Below are positions 24,001 to 30,784 of a DNA stretch of 64,000 bases, one piece after another (positions within the stretch are counted from its first letter, which is position 1; each line of letters begins with the position of its first letter). Location of the stretch: positions 16,368,388-16,432,387 of the forward strand of contig CM034406.1 in NCBI GenBank assembly GCA_019925095.2, written 5' to 3'. The translations under genes were made by a program, and so were the position numbers. Origin of the DNA: Dendrolimus kikuchii. Lineage: Eukaryota > Arthropoda > Insecta > Lepidoptera > Lasiocampidae. The notes under the pieces were generated by a model. That model made no database searches. It saw only the letters and a program-made list of their open reading frames with translations, and was not told where the DNA came from.

Positions 24001-27000
24001 TGGGTGCAGCCGGTGTGCCTTTGGCCCGAGAGCAAAGTTGATCTGAGACACGTCATTGCGCAGAAAGGATCTGTAAGTTCCTTGACTATGCTTTTTTATG
24101 TGTTATGTATAAAAGCGGATTTACATTCATCCAGCTACTGGGAGTTTTTGGCGAGAACTAAAAGGGGATAATGTGCTGTACAGTGTTATTTTCTAAAAAT
24201 GTGTAAAATTACTCTAAAGTGAACAACTGTTGTAGGATATTGATTTTTGAGTAGTAATTATGTGTTTTTGTGAGAAATGTGAACTGTATAGACAAATGCT
24301 GAATAGCGTTAGTTGTACCCTACAATTCAACTGCGCTACCTATATAGTAAGACATCAGAGTTGGCTGTGCCTACCTTTGTGGCGAATTCTACTATTACTA
24401 CTACCTGATCCAACTACTGACTCCAAATTCGAAGAAAGCCAGTGCACACTTCATACTGACATCGGGTAAATTGATTTCAAGTCAGTGCGTCCGGGGTCAG
24501 TAGCTGGATCAATGTAAATCACCCTTAATCTATAAAGGGTTCCAGTTTGTGAGATGCCTTTAAAAATGCGAATTAATCATCGTCATGAACTCCGGTTGCG
24601 TTTAGAGCGTTCGCTCCAACGCGCAACGCCCAGTTCTTTTTCTTCTCCACTTCACCAGCCAGCATTTTTGGGCCTTCCCCTTCACTGTGATCTGGCGGAG
24701 GCGGCACATAATAAATGTTTAAAGAGTTCGTGTTTGTACAATGCTTCTAAAAATGCAAAAAAATCATAGGGACTAATTCTAAGCAGAAAATTCCGAAAAT
24801 GCAATTTTAGAATTTCTGTTTGTCTCTTAGAGCATATCCGTGAAATCTACTGAACGGATTTAAATTAAATTTTACATAGAGCTAGCTTATAGCTGGGTCC
24901 CGGCTTAGGTCAATACTTAGGAAACTTTTTATCCCTATTAACGACGTTGTGCTGGCTGAAATTTAGTCCCACAGTCCTATATATTTTTGAATTGAGGGAA
25001 AGCAACACATCTCCTCGTAAATTGAGGAGTTTACCGAGAGGTATGCGGGACTCTCAAGGGACCCTTCTCCGGACCGACCTTCACTTAATCTTTTTTTATT
25101 GCAAAGCCGGCAAATAAGCAGACGGCCCAGCTCATGGAAAGTGGTCACAGTTGCCTATAAACTTTGCAACACCATTGGCAATAACAACGCGCTTCTAGCT
25201 TTGAGGAGGGGATAGGGAGATGAGACATATCAGGGATGGGTTATGGAATTTGAATAGAGGAAGGAGGTAGTGGGTCATCTGAACTCTCAATCATCATGCG
25301 AAATACGATTAACTGAAAGCTAACCGTTTCACGCCGATATTCTGTGAGTACGTGGTATCACTCCGATCGAACTGGCCCTCTCTACCACATACTAAGAGTT
25401 GTGCAATATCAAGCGCCAGGCTATCAACTAAACCTGCCAGTGTCCCTCTATGTTTTGATGAGACGCCACGGGACCTAACCGAGGTAATTCGCCGCAACTT
25501 CTCGAAGTAATTAAACTGTCAACCAAAATGTCAAGTCGGCAACGCGTTGCGAAAGCCTCTTCTGTTGTAAACGTCCACATGCGACAGTAACCACCTTCCA
25601 TCAAATGGGCCGTCTGTTTGTCTGCTCCAGACAATAAAAAATCGCAATCGGGGTGACCCGAAACTGTTGTCGAAGCAACAATCGAGACATTCTCTGGTTG
25701 TTTCGAGTCAACATTCTTCTCGATAGTCGGCCCGCGGAACAGTCGTGACTTGTAAGTCACGTCGAGTCATCGTCGTGTTCTTATTTCATCCAAGAAGTAG
25801 TTCACTATTCGAGTTGGGCTTGAAACTATTAACATCCGACTACAAGTGACAATTATCCAGTGTTATCAAGATGTTCGAACATTCGATAACTTGTCATTGC
25901 GCAGCTCTTATAAATAGCATCCAATGTTGCTGAAGACTATGGGCCATAAAAATGGTTCGGACTTTTGGAAGGCATGCGTGACCACTCTGTTTCCCGGGGT
26001 GACCAAAGCTTGATGCGCGAATGAACATGAGACATAACCACGTTCTAGTTATCATTTTCTTCCAACACAAGCAAGGGTATAGGATAGGTTCAGGTTTAGC
26101 AGGGTCGTTGGGGACGTCTTTACCAGAATCCTTGTACACTCTGAGTGGCACTTCTCGCTGTGGATTGGTCTTCTCCCCATTGAATAGACACAGTATAGTA
26201 CATCCTCCTGCGTTATCAAAAAATAAATGTAGAAAAAGTATTCGGCTCTTGGGTGAACTACTAATATCCACAGAGATGGATTTATACTATAGGCACCAGG
26301 GGCTAGTGCCCAGGGCGGCGAAATTTTAGAGGGCGGCAAAATTTAGTGTCAACAAAAAAATCAACTTCCTGCTAAAAAAATCAATGATTATCAAAAATTG
26401 AGAAGTTATTGGTTTCATGCCAAATCTTAAAAATCGAATTCTCATTGGATATTTACGTTTTGAAGTCTAATTACAGTGCATAGATAATAGGGCGATATTT
26501 TTTACGATGCCCCAAGGCGGTAAGGTGCACTTAAGGTAAATTCGGCCCTGAATATCCAATGTTTATTATTGTATTTGTCATTCAGGTGGTAGGTTGGGGC
26601 TTTGACGATTCCGGCATGGCGTCAGAGGAGCTGAACCTCGTGGAAATGCCAGTCGTCAGCGCAGAAACCTGCATACGATCTTACGCCGATTTCTTCGTAC
26701 GTTTCACATCGAGTTACACTTACTGCGCAGGCTATAGAGACGGTTGGTAAAATTAATCTATATTTATTTATACATTAAAATACATCAATATGGCGATGCA
26801 AGAAGGTAGCATTATCAAGGCTTAGCTTAGCTGAGCTTTCTTACTGCTTACCTATATAAGATTTAAATCCTATGTTTTTTTTAATGAGTTCCACTGGAGA
26901 ACATTGTTTGAAGGTCATATCCCTATTAATATTATAAATGCGAAAGTAACTATGTCTGTCTTTGTAATTAACTTTACATAAAATTAACTTATTTAACTGC

Positions 27001-29430
27001 GGCTGAGCATGCATGAGTTACCGTACTAAAACCGTCTATTTTCCCAAAATAAAAAGTAGCCTATGACATACTTCGACTCTATACATAATATATACGTATC
27101 TTAGCAATCATCAATCCGATGACGCGTGTAAAAGGACAAATCATCAATACACTTTCCCATATTCATGCCTGCCATGCCTATTTGTCTCTGAAATCGCTGT
27201 AACATGAAAGAATCAACTGGGAACAGTATTTATAGTATAGTATAGTCTTTTGGCTATCTATACTCTATAGCAGTGCTTTTCAATCTTTTTAAATACGCGA
27301 CCACTTCACAGGTTGAAAAATTTTGGCGACCCCCTGTACATACATACATAACTTCACGCCAGTTCCCGTGCGGGGTAGGCACGAACAACAGAGTGCCATT
27401 TAGGCTTATTCTTACACACCTCACTTGCCTCTTTGACATTCATAACTCTTGTCATGCAAGCTCGTCTGTTCTTAAGGCTCCTGACACCTGCTCTCCTCCT
27501 CCTCTGACCCCCTGTAGACAGACTAAAAGTTAGTAATTCGACTACGTTTATATTTTTCTCTATTTTGTTAACTAAATTCATTATTACGGCCTATACTCTG
27601 CAAAAAGCTGCTGAGCTTATAAAGTACCTAAGTACGAGGTATAAATTTAAATTGCCTTTTCCCTATTGCCGGCGACCCCCTTTTTTTTTTTGTTTTGAGG
27701 CGAGGGAAAATGCTTAACCGATTTACGCACAAACTGGGTCGTTGCTAGGGGAACGACACGCGTCGGTCGGGGGCGATAACACTGCAGCAATAGTATGCTC
27801 TTGGCAGCGCTCCGTCCGCGATCGACGTCACAGAATAGTGTGGAAGACTCCGAGCGTTGCTGCACGGGCGAGCAACCCCAATACCCACTAAAAACCCCCT
27901 CCTCCCTGACGACCCTGCGCTTTGAATGTGTTGGAAAGGCTGAGATTTAGAACATAGTTACGCCCAGCCGATCCAGCGCAATAAAGTGCCTGGAGTGTGC
28001 CCTGGGAGAACACACCCCACTTCGTTGTGCGGGGGTAGAAGGTCCTTTGCTCTTCCTAGCAAGCTAAAGGCCCCCCGCGGTAAACGGAACCTAACTCAGG
28101 GAGGGAAGTAATACGCGTACCTGCCTCTCCGGGTGCCAGCTGAAGGCCGGCGACCTCGAGAAGACGCATTGGCACGCGCTGCAGGACTTCTCTCCCTGTC
28201 TCGTTCTGCGGCCTCCTTGAGTGACATTACTGTCTCGCAACAAGCAAGGCCCTGCGACCCCCAGGGGTCGCGACCCACAGATTGAAAAACATTGCTCTAT
28301 AGGTACTATTACGACGTCAGCTTACATTGACTAATATGACAGAAATACTTAATGTTGACACGATATTTGCAAAGACTATATTATATATTTCTATTTCCTT
28401 TTTTAGTATAATTCACTCTGCATGGTGTTTGTTTATCTAGCCATATATTGTCACGAATCCGTGAATATTCAAGTAAAAGCCTTTGACTAAATGGTCTTAT
28501 TTATATTGAGTAGGTAGTAGTAGAATTCGCCACAAAGGCAGGCAAAGGAATCTTTAGTTCATACAGCCAATTCTGATATATGTACATACATACATACATA
28601 CGTACATAACTTCACGCCAGTTCCCTTGCGGGGTAGGCACGAACAACAGAGCGCCATTTAGGCCCATTCTTACACACCTCACTTGCTTCTTTGATATATG
28701 CCTTCATATAATAGCGCAGTTGTATACAATACAACTGACGACGCAGTTCTTATGGAAACTCCAAAGCCCACATTTGACTACACAATTCACATTTCTCACA
28801 AAAACACATAACTACTATTCAAAAACAATCAATATTCTACAACTATTGTTCATTTTAGAGTGACCTTGGTTATACACATTTTTATAAAATAAAACTGCAC
28901 AGCATAACGTTCCGTTTCAGTTTCCGCCACTCCTTATTCATATTGAGTTAGAGTAAGTTTGAACGCTTCTTTAAGGTTCTTAAAGAAGCGTTCTACTCGT
29001 ATGTGTTTAATATCAAGCGAGTTCTTGTGGCAACTTGAAACCACACATTTCACTAAATTGTTGAGATTTTCATCGCAAACACACAGTTCTTTGTCATAAA
29101 TAATCAATATCTTATAACTACATATCATATTTAATCAATATATATTCTTTGATGACAACACTGAACTGCAAAATATCAGCCTTTATATTCCCGCCTAAAA
29201 AGTAAGAGACTATTAACAGAATATTATTGCTCACAGGTACTTCAGTGTGCAACGGGGACAGCGGCGGTGGCATGGTATTTGAAATAGGCAACAAATGGTT
29301 CTTGCGTGGTCTGGTCTCTCTGTCCGTCGCCAAACAGAACGAGTTTCGATGCGATCCGACACATTATGTGATATTTACAGACATCGCTAAGTTCTTGCCG
29401 TGGATTAAGCAGAATATTTACGATTATTAA
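4385..29430 (+). CDS. GD-like secreted serine protease, whole gene (8 coding exons)
   Basis: Joined coding exons are 4385-4387, 7045-7260, 13535-13837, 17115-17213, 23271-23447, 23905-24072, 26586-26742 and 29237-29430, giving 438 residues with every splice phase consistent. Residues 1-18 form a hydrophobic signal peptide. Residues about 28-130 resemble the GD_N domain of insect gastrulation-defective-type proteases. Residues about 186-438 are an S1 chymotrypsin-fold domain with triad His230 (TAAHC), Asp284 (KDLAIL) and Ser383 (CNGDSGGG). Family knowledge predicts a secreted zymogen acting in an extracellular proteolytic cascade; Drosophila gd works in the dorsal-ventral cascade and lepidopteran relatives are often immune-linked, so the pathway here is inference. 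The expected activation site reads [10 protein letters not shown] with no Arg or Lys before the new N-terminus. The residue at chymotrypsin position 189 appears to be Ser, arguing against trypsin-like specificity. The 25 kb span comes from repeat-filled introns. Two exon joins (exon 1 and the end of exon 3) are inferred. Confidence 0.85.
4701..4994 (+). mobile_element. 5'-truncated RTE-like LINE tail with 12-bp target duplication
   Basis: It carries the C-terminal motif region ([20 protein letters not shown]) and ends in (TGTA)n. It is flanked by atgaattgagaa at 4689-4700 and 4995-5006. Inserted in protease intron 1. Confidence 0.85.
5007..5674. other. Intron 1 sequence without recognised features
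   Basis: AT-rich. No supported exon, repeat partner or RNA was seen. Confidence 0.3.
5690..5751 (-). mobile_element. 62-bp remnant of an RTE-like LINE tail
   Basis: Only the (TACA)n tail and the last about 45 bp of the element are present. Perfect 15-bp duplications (atctcctagtacagt) lie at 5675-5689 and 5752-5766. An extreme 5' truncation. Confidence 0.8.
5800..6071 (+). mobile_element. LINE 3' tail with long poly(A)
   Basis: It contains the family block ccataggcgatcgcaaccgc / ccatcaagtgggccgtctgc shared with the Jockey-like LINE at 18490-20466. It ends in about 29 consecutive A residues (6043-6071), suggesting a young insertion. Confidence 0.75.
6072..6880. other. Intron 1 sequence, probably old repeat material
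   Basis: Several open frames are visible but none has recognisable motifs or splice support. Confidence 0.3.
6885..7030 (+). repeat. Dispersed repeat abutting protease exon 2
   Basis: It is related to 25200-25375; both contain ttctgtgagyrcgtggt and the tctcacacactgtgcgaaac-type block. It ends within about 20 bp of the acceptor of exon 2. Confidence 0.6.
7045..7260 (+). CDS. Protease exon 2: signal peptide and start of GD_N domain
   Basis: The acceptor tttgttccag ends at 7044 and the donor GTAAGA starts at 7261. The 72 codons begin [15 protein letters not shown] (the signal-peptide core) and continue with [11 protein letters not shown] and [10 protein letters not shown], the Cys-Pro-x-x-Phe and Trp-x-Gly signature that opens GD_N domains. 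The exon could be read open slightly further upstream from a GTG, but that stretch is repeat-derived. Confidence 0.85.
7270..7350 (+). mobile_element. Short LINE-tail fragment
   Basis: Matches the tail block (gtaagcgatggtaatcactt / ccatcaggtggg). It starts 10 bp after the exon 2 donor. Confidence 0.6.
7375..8445. repeat. SINE-like repeat material in protease intron 2
   Basis: Segments at 7375-7570 and 8395-8440 carry the terminus (cagtgaagtgggtgcg, cagcaaagtgggcacgggtc) common to lepidopteran short repeats. Between them lies AT-rich sequence with no recognised feature. Confidence 0.45.
8905..10854 (-). CDS. CR1-like LINE ORF2: reverse transcriptase part
   Basis: 649 codons open in one frame after the second frameshift. 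RT motifs in order are [54 protein letters not shown] and the catalytic [10 protein letters not shown], then a thumb region and the C-terminal domain to the stop at 8905. This copies element RNA at a nicked target. The length and preservation imply a fairly recent insertion. Confidence 0.9.
   Translation of the reverse strand: MVHPSIEKCLKEKNKYHNRFKKYSNPRDYDTFTFLRTRCKLLTKNAYSAYISSTESSLSTNIKAFWNFIHNKKSSVSMPQTMTLARESSSDIQEICELFSKHFSSVFEEPVFINDTSDTSADPIYCNYGLSNIKLIEISVLTKLKKLVCCKGPGPDKIPSLFYLRCADEICRPLTMLFNKSLELGVFPSMWKIANIVPIHKSGNKSNCENYRPISILSCVSKIFESVVYDYIYNQVKTFISNRQHGFVKNRSTVTNLLEYKNYLCEVFAKGGQADAIYTDFKKAFDKVNHVILFKKLAYFGIHGNLLRWVQSYLWNRSQLVALKGLSSLPVIVKTGVPQGSHLGPLFFIVFINDLINNLSSPSLLYADDLKLYRVINNTSDCLELQRDLHVINEWCRCNQMYLNIEKCFVITFTNKRYPKTYNYKFNGNTLERKYVAKDLGVLFDQKLTFRDHYLYIANKGLQLLGFITRCTKEFKKPQSYLTLYYSLVRSIMEYACVIWSPCYSVHSKTLENLQRKCLRILSYKSGLGRSLTSYTERLAKFKVTPLHVRRTQHDLVYLHKLLHGKLDSSYLLSILTLNTKRNKRVHNKTFILKVCKNNTSYYNPLIRMCRVYNELSTKNNKLDIFNAKPLTLKKMIISMLKDHTSSLV
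10824..11782 (-). pseudogene. CR1-like LINE ORF2: endonuclease part, frameshifted
   Basis: The APE-type endonuclease begins [17 protein letters not shown], with catalytic-region motifs [26 protein letters not shown] and, in the next frame, [12 protein letters not shown]. The frame breaks at about 11286-11288 (a stop overlaps the next frame's ATG) and again near 10824-10854, both explained by single-base indels. Otherwise the domain is well preserved. Confidence 0.85.
11881..12987 (-). CDS. CR1-like LINE ORF1 (zinc finger, coiled coil, C-terminal RNA-binding-like domain)
   Basis: 368 residues, intact. Residues 1-55 hold a PHD-type Cys/His array ([25 protein letters not shown]). Residues about 130-215 are heptad-rich with [11 protein letters not shown], a coiled coil suited to multimerisation. 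Residues about 215-340 ([20 protein letters not shown] onward, [24 protein letters not shown]) resemble the conserved C-terminal domain of ORF1 proteins in insect CR1-like LINEs. By family knowledge it binds the element RNA. Start ATG at 12985-12987. Confidence 0.85.
   Translation of the reverse strand: MNCLACNNNIRSSEELKCLSCKGYYHYKCLNISTSHYKTNVQELKRAWKCHSCNQVTLRRRDDNNPVRKQFTMSSVDISDMSCDEIQNENASSSDSLAPQVKINDHHNFGTQLTGSHSDTITFDQFSLLLDSKLSKMRTAIRDDINHAINTLKAEFTETTDHLAAVQMDLKHDLALTTKKIKQLETGKSTIDTEIHKLNNRISILEKNSRSCNVEIQSVPEKTNENLLTLIRNLFNELKVVISETDISSIKRVAKMNKASDRPRSILVTLPSERFRDNVLSAYKRYNKENKTSQLSSVHLGITGESRQIYIVEHLSPDVKQIHASARGKAKDLGYRYVWVKLGRVYMRKDDSSPAIHVKSLSTLEKLN
13535..13837 (+). CDS. Protease exon 3: rest of GD_N domain and linker
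   Basis: The acceptor ataatttcttccag ends at 13534. The 101 codons start [14 protein letters not shown], pass [15 protein letters not shown] and [14 protein letters not shown] (the conserved asparagine-glycine and cysteine that close GD_N), and end in a Thr/Pro-rich linker. The reading frame stays open to a stop at 13982. A donor is needed before then, and TAT|GTAAAG at 13838 is the best phase-0 site for the next exon. The exact 3' end is therefore less certain than the 5' end. Confidence 0.75.
14120..14360. repeat. Small foldback element
   Basis: ttctacaccatcttgaagtc at about 14188 is mirrored by gacttcaagatggtgtagaa at about 14281, and outer arms (aaaaccgacttcacacta / tagtgtgtaatcggtttt) extend the palindrome. 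A C-run (14081-14098) flanks it. Confidence 0.7.
14450..15115 (+). repeat. Tandem repeat, about 2.5 units, split by an RTE tail
   Basis: Shared unit parts: cgcctgtagaaa, cacgcgtat, accatgg(g/a)accacctc, gagtatacttacgaataaag and acggagaaatcgcgtaa recur with a period of about 230 bp once the insertion at 14684-14816 is removed. Confidence 0.65.
14684..14816 (+). mobile_element. 5'-truncated RTE-like LINE tail
   Basis: It ends in gtatgtatgt and is flanked by ataaaatttaag at 14672-14683 and 14817-14828 (12-bp target duplication). Confidence 0.85.
15116..16490. other. Protease intron 3 sequence, mostly unassigned
   Basis: The short repeat block gcgcttaaaaccattaaaac (about 16211) recurs in variant form near 34235, 41368, 52440 and inverted at 61140. 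Nothing else is recognised. Confidence 0.35.
16490..16680 (+). repeat. Dispersed repeat, inverted copy at 43185-43400
   Basis: Shared: tgcagaaatggtgcgctaat-type block, aagcttgatttttt, tttagatatctaaacg and gtaaccgccattttgcaaat, in opposite orientation. Confidence 0.6.
16700..17020 (+). repeat. Dispersed repeat related to 59850-60180
   Basis: Shared: agggatacccactaaaaccc, tgttccgt, gccttatgccagggctac and gccctggcag. Possibly the 5' region of a LINE. It ends about 95 bp before protease exon 4. Confidence 0.6.
17115..17213 (+). CDS. Protease exon 4: activation region and start of catalytic domain
   Basis: The acceptor taatttttcag ends at 17114 and the donor GTAAAA starts at 17214. The 33 codons [10 protein letters not shown]...[15 protein letters not shown]... 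hold the light-chain cysteine, the activation boundary before VVNGG, and the [10 protein letters not shown] strand typical of S1 proteases. Position P1 is Leu, not the usual Arg or Lys. Confidence 0.9.
17631..17918 (+). mobile_element. tRNA-derived SINE with 13-bp target duplication
   Basis: A tRNA-like head carries an A-box-like tggtagcgtaatggctagtg and a B box ggttcgatcctgg. The body ends in cagtagtgggacatttatgg. It is flanked by taagccttgcaag at 17618-17630 and 17919-17931. A second copy is at 62632-62896 on the minus strand. The head does not fold as a usable tRNA gene. Confidence 0.88.
17935..18485. other. Intron 4 sequence
   Basis: Contains imperfect tatttcaaata/tattttgta repeats (17985-18065) resembling 20745-20830. 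No gene seen. Confidence 0.3.
18490..20466 (-). mobile_element. Decayed Jockey-like LINE (RT to 3' end)
   Basis: Minus-strand fragments in several frames: [13 protein letters not shown] and [19 protein letters not shown] (RT), [20 protein letters not shown] and FVLCKTQ (thumb/C-terminal), and [20 protein letters not shown] near the 3' end. The 3' end supplies the ccatcaggtgggccgtc tail that recurs as short fragments through the window. Confidence 0.8.
20470..20736 (+). CDS. Candidate orphan exon of unknown family
   Basis: An 88-codon open frame in protease intron 4. The stretch [39 protein letters not shown] and [17 protein letters not shown] looks like real protein, and a consensus donor (TTT|GTGAGT) follows it at about 20717. 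No matching acceptor was fixed. The segment begins right at the edge of the antisense LINE. It could be an exon of a nested or overlapping gene, a captured host exon, or a transposon remnant. It does not fit between protease exons 4 and 5. Confidence 0.35.
   Translation: MNEFKKASCFSLCAFPAMGPIYARIDSGGTTKIYAYLQDGNIPIFKAVEIRIKKYNKIRLTYFRKNGNFIGKGPNNDYYLIFVSILFT
20740..20975 (+). repeat. Dispersed repeat pair with 53060-53175 (inverted)
   Basis: tattttgtattttgtaattt repeats are followed by ataactcactagtgagttat and cacagtttggttatgggtgt. The palindrome actcactagtgagt and the next about 100 bp recur inverted at 53060-53175. Confidence 0.6.
21185..21353 (+). repeat. Left half of a dispersed repeat split by a foldback element
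   Basis: It matches 61828-61992 closely (ggcagctaggcctttaagcc, gtgtagcacagctgaactgt) up to the 8-bp target site gactatac at 21346-21353. Confidence 0.85.
21354..22862. mobile_element. 1509-bp foldback (giant palindrome) DNA element
   Basis: Its termini are inverted copies: ggtaaatatgcataaacgcg at the left, and the right end read backwards ggtaaatttgcataaacgcg. Homology continues through both arms (about 730 bp each) to a GC-rich core and a loop at about 22086-22126. Perfect 8-bp duplications (gactatac, 21346-21353 and 22863-22870) flank it. No transposase. It is nonautonomous; an 8-bp duplication is seen with hAT, P and Merlin elements, but the ggtaaat end is not a standard hAT end. It lies within protease intron 4. 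Confidence 0.92.
22863..23030 (+). repeat. Right half of the split dispersed repeat
   Basis: Continues the match to 61985-62145 (agttcacatttctcacaaaa, ctgcacagcacaacatctcc). Partial relatives are at 24175-24300 (inverted), 28765-28935 and 29031-29190. Confidence 0.85.
23030..23270. other. Intron 4 end, moderately GC-rich
   Basis: Contains cgctcggccggaccggtgtg around 23113. No recognised feature before the exon 5 acceptor. Confidence 0.3.
23271..23447 (+). CDS. Protease exon 5: catalytic histidine
   Basis: The acceptor gcttacttgcag ends at 23270 and the donor GTAAGT starts at 23448. The 59 codons include [19 protein letters not shown], which supplies the oxyanion-side cysteine pair and catalytic His230, then VYLGKHNL, a standard S1 strand. 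Phase is 0 at both ends. Confidence 0.93.
23448..23904. other. Protease intron 5
   Basis: Short intron with nothing recognised. Confidence 0.5.
23905..24072 (+). CDS. Protease exon 6: catalytic aspartate
   Basis: The acceptor tgtttatttttcag ends at 23904 and the donor GTAAGT starts at 24073. The 56 codons carry [19 protein letters not shown] with catalytic Asp284, then [10 protein letters not shown], the segment carrying the interdomain cysteine. Phase is 0 at both ends. Confidence 0.93.
24175..24440 (-). repeat. Dispersed repeat copy (inverted)
   Basis: Relative of 28500-28935: tctaaaatgaacaatagttg-like and gaattcgccacaaaggcagg-like blocks are shared in opposite orientation. Confidence 0.55.
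24441..25085. other. Intron 6 sequence, unassigned
   Basis: Open frames occur (e.g. 24554-24769) but lack motifs or splice context. Confidence 0.3.
25090..25400 (-). mobile_element. LINE-tail fragment and associated repeat
   Basis: 25090-25180 carries the family tail inverted (agacggcccagctcatggaa). 25200-25375 pairs with 6885-7030. Confidence 0.6.
25555..25650 (+). mobile_element. LINE-tail fragment
   Basis: Contains ccatcaaatgggccgtctgt and gtctgctccagacaataaaa, the family 3' end. Confidence 0.65.
25651..26262. other. Intron 6 sequence, unassigned
   Basis: A 125-codon minus-strand frame (25894-26271) includes [20 protein letters not shown], but no family is recognised. Probably old repeat DNA. 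Confidence 0.3.
26271..26550. mobile_element. 280-bp hAT-type MITE
   Basis: Terminal inverted repeats cagagatggattta / taaattcggccctg, flanked by perfect 8-bp duplications aatatcca at 26263-26270 and 26551-26558. No coding capacity. It lies 35 bp before protease exon 7. Confidence 0.88.
26586..26742 (+). CDS. Protease exon 7
   Basis: The acceptor tttgtcattcag ends at 26585. The 52 codons plus one base begin [10 protein letters not shown] and include SAETCIRSY and YTYCAGYRD. The phase-1 end uses donor G|GTTGGT, a weak site. A better-looking GTAAAA four bases further on would be out of phase with exon 8. The first bases lie only 35 bp after a hAT-type insertion. Confidence 0.85.
26750..27262. 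other. Start of protease intron 7
   Basis: A SINE-like stretch around 26925-27035 (taatattataaatgcgaaag) resembles the inverted 38870-39000. Nothing else is recognised. Confidence 0.35.
27271..28294. mobile_element. hAT-type element (nonautonomous, nested insertions)
   Basis: Ends cagtgcttttcaatcttttt and, inverted, caatgtttttcaatctgtgg. Perfect 8-bp duplications ctctatag lie at 27263-27270 and 28295-28302. Inside are an RTE tail (27338-27506) and a GC-rich segment (about 27860-28130) that recurs inverted at 60380-60600. No transposase frame is visible. Confidence 0.85.
27338..27506 (-). mobile_element. RTE-like LINE tail nested in the hAT element
   Basis: Minus-strand tail starting catacatacataacttcacg, flanked by gaccccctgta on both sides (about 27327 and 27507). 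Confidence 0.8.
28500..28935 (+). repeat. Dispersed repeat interrupted by an RTE tail
   Basis: Blocks gaattcgccacaaaggcagg and gcccacatttgactacacaa match 24175-24440 and 61980-62145. The RTE fragment at about 28583-28692 is flanked by gatatatg. Confidence 0.65.
28583..28692 (-). mobile_element. RTE-like LINE tail
   Basis: (TACA)n followed by ataacttcacgccagttccc, truncated after about 110 bp, with a gatatatg duplication. Confidence 0.8.
29237..29430 (+). CDS. Protease exon 8: catalytic serine and C-terminus
   Basis: The acceptor attgctcacag ends at 29236. Two bases complete a glycine, followed by [15 protein letters not shown] with catalytic Ser383, [10 protein letters not shown], and a C-terminal helix ([18 protein letters not shown]) ending in TAA at 29428-29430. 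Everything matches the end of an S1 domain. Confidence 0.93.
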
Positions 29431-29661
29431 ATTGTCAAGGTATCTCTTCAACCTTCCCCGTAAGAACAAATCGATTATGAAAAATCAAATCCTAGTAAGT
29501 GACTGGTAAATTATGTTACAGCATAGCAAAAAAATTATCACTCGAACTTGAAAGTCATGCCATTTTAAAATTAATTATTTAGCTTATTGATTGTGATACG
29601 TTTATCACCACACCTAAAATATCTAGAAATACAAACAATACTTAATTTTATATTAAAAACC

Positions 29662-29667
29662 AATAAA
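29662..29667 (+). terminator. Candidate poly(A) signal of the protease gene
   Basis: AATAAA lies 232 bp after the stop codon, and another lies about 30 bp further, inside a dispersed repeat (about 29690-29760) that resembles the inverted copy near 4025-4110. Which one is used cannot be told from sequence. Confidence 0.4.
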
Positions 29668-29689
29668 AAAAAGCCTCTATAATAATCAC

Positions 29690-30784
29690 AAAATAAAAAG
29701 CCCGATTAAACAGTTAAGAATGTCTATAGAACGTAACTTTGAATGATATCAACAAAACTAAAAGTTTTACTTACTTACAATGGACGCGTTCCTTTCGTAT
29801 CTCGCAACGCCCAAAATGCTCCGTCTGCCGTTCCACAAAGCAACCGCGCTCGTTATGGTCGTGGCGAAAACGTCCCTAATGACGTTATCATTTCCGCTCA
29901 CGCAGCGCTCACAGCGACCCATGTCAAAAGGTGGGTCAAATAACCGTTCCACTTGAGTTTACGATTGTAACGCCGGCAAGCAAGTGGAACGGAAAAAATC
30001 GCGGTCGTGAACGTGGTCGTTGTGATTCCCTTCTGGAACGTAACTTTAGTTGATAATATACATTTTTTTTCTGGTGTATTATATAATATTCTTTTTTTAT
30101 TAAATTTGTTTTTTTATAAAAACTACCGAATCGGAGATTAACATTATAATTATGAGATTAGAAAATATCTAACATTCATATTTTAAATGATGCACTTCAA
30201 ATGTAAGATACGTAAGTTGTACCTATTTTAAAAAATAAAGACTTAATTTCCTATTTTTTTTTTCTATTTATATTCTCTCTTTGAACAGTTTTTTAACACT
30301 GTATTTGTTTATAAAAGGTTAGTCTAATTATTAGGCATCACAAAAAGAACAAAATTACACATTTGAATCACATTAAAGGACTTTTTTAAAGATTTTTAAT
30401 GATTAAATCAGCTATAGTGCCGTCCTCTATGAAAATCTTTTCTACTATACCATCTTAAAGGCGTGGAAGCAGAGAACAAGGAATTACAGTCGCCAATGTG
30501 ACATTAAAAACCTCCTACACCCTGCTGTGTAAATGGCACTACAGATTAATTATTTCTCGCTTTTTAATGTTTCATTATTTAAAACACATTTTATATTCAA
30601 TATAAAAAATGGAAGATTGTAATAAAACTTTCAATTTAAGCCTGATTCAGTCTGAAAAATGTCGTATAAACAATAAATAATGAAACAGCAAAAAGTGAGG
30701 AAATAACCATCTATTTTGGAGTTTAAGAGTTACATTTTTTTCTGATCTTTACTTATTTATATTTATCATTTTCTCATACTTAGT
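29690..30784. other. Intergenic region between the protease and the duplicated segment
   Basis: 29690-29760 is a dispersed repeat. 29770-30050 is GC-richer, with inverted blocks (gaacgtaactttgaatgat / gaacgtaactttagttgata). The rest is AT-rich with no gene seen. Confidence 0.35.

Noticed and set aside
25894..26271. 125-codon minus-strand frame
   Set aside because: No recognisable domain, no splice signals, surrounded by repeats.
26743..26750. Exon 7 donor at GTAAAA
   Set aside because: Would end in phase 2, incompatible with the exon carrying the catalytic serine.
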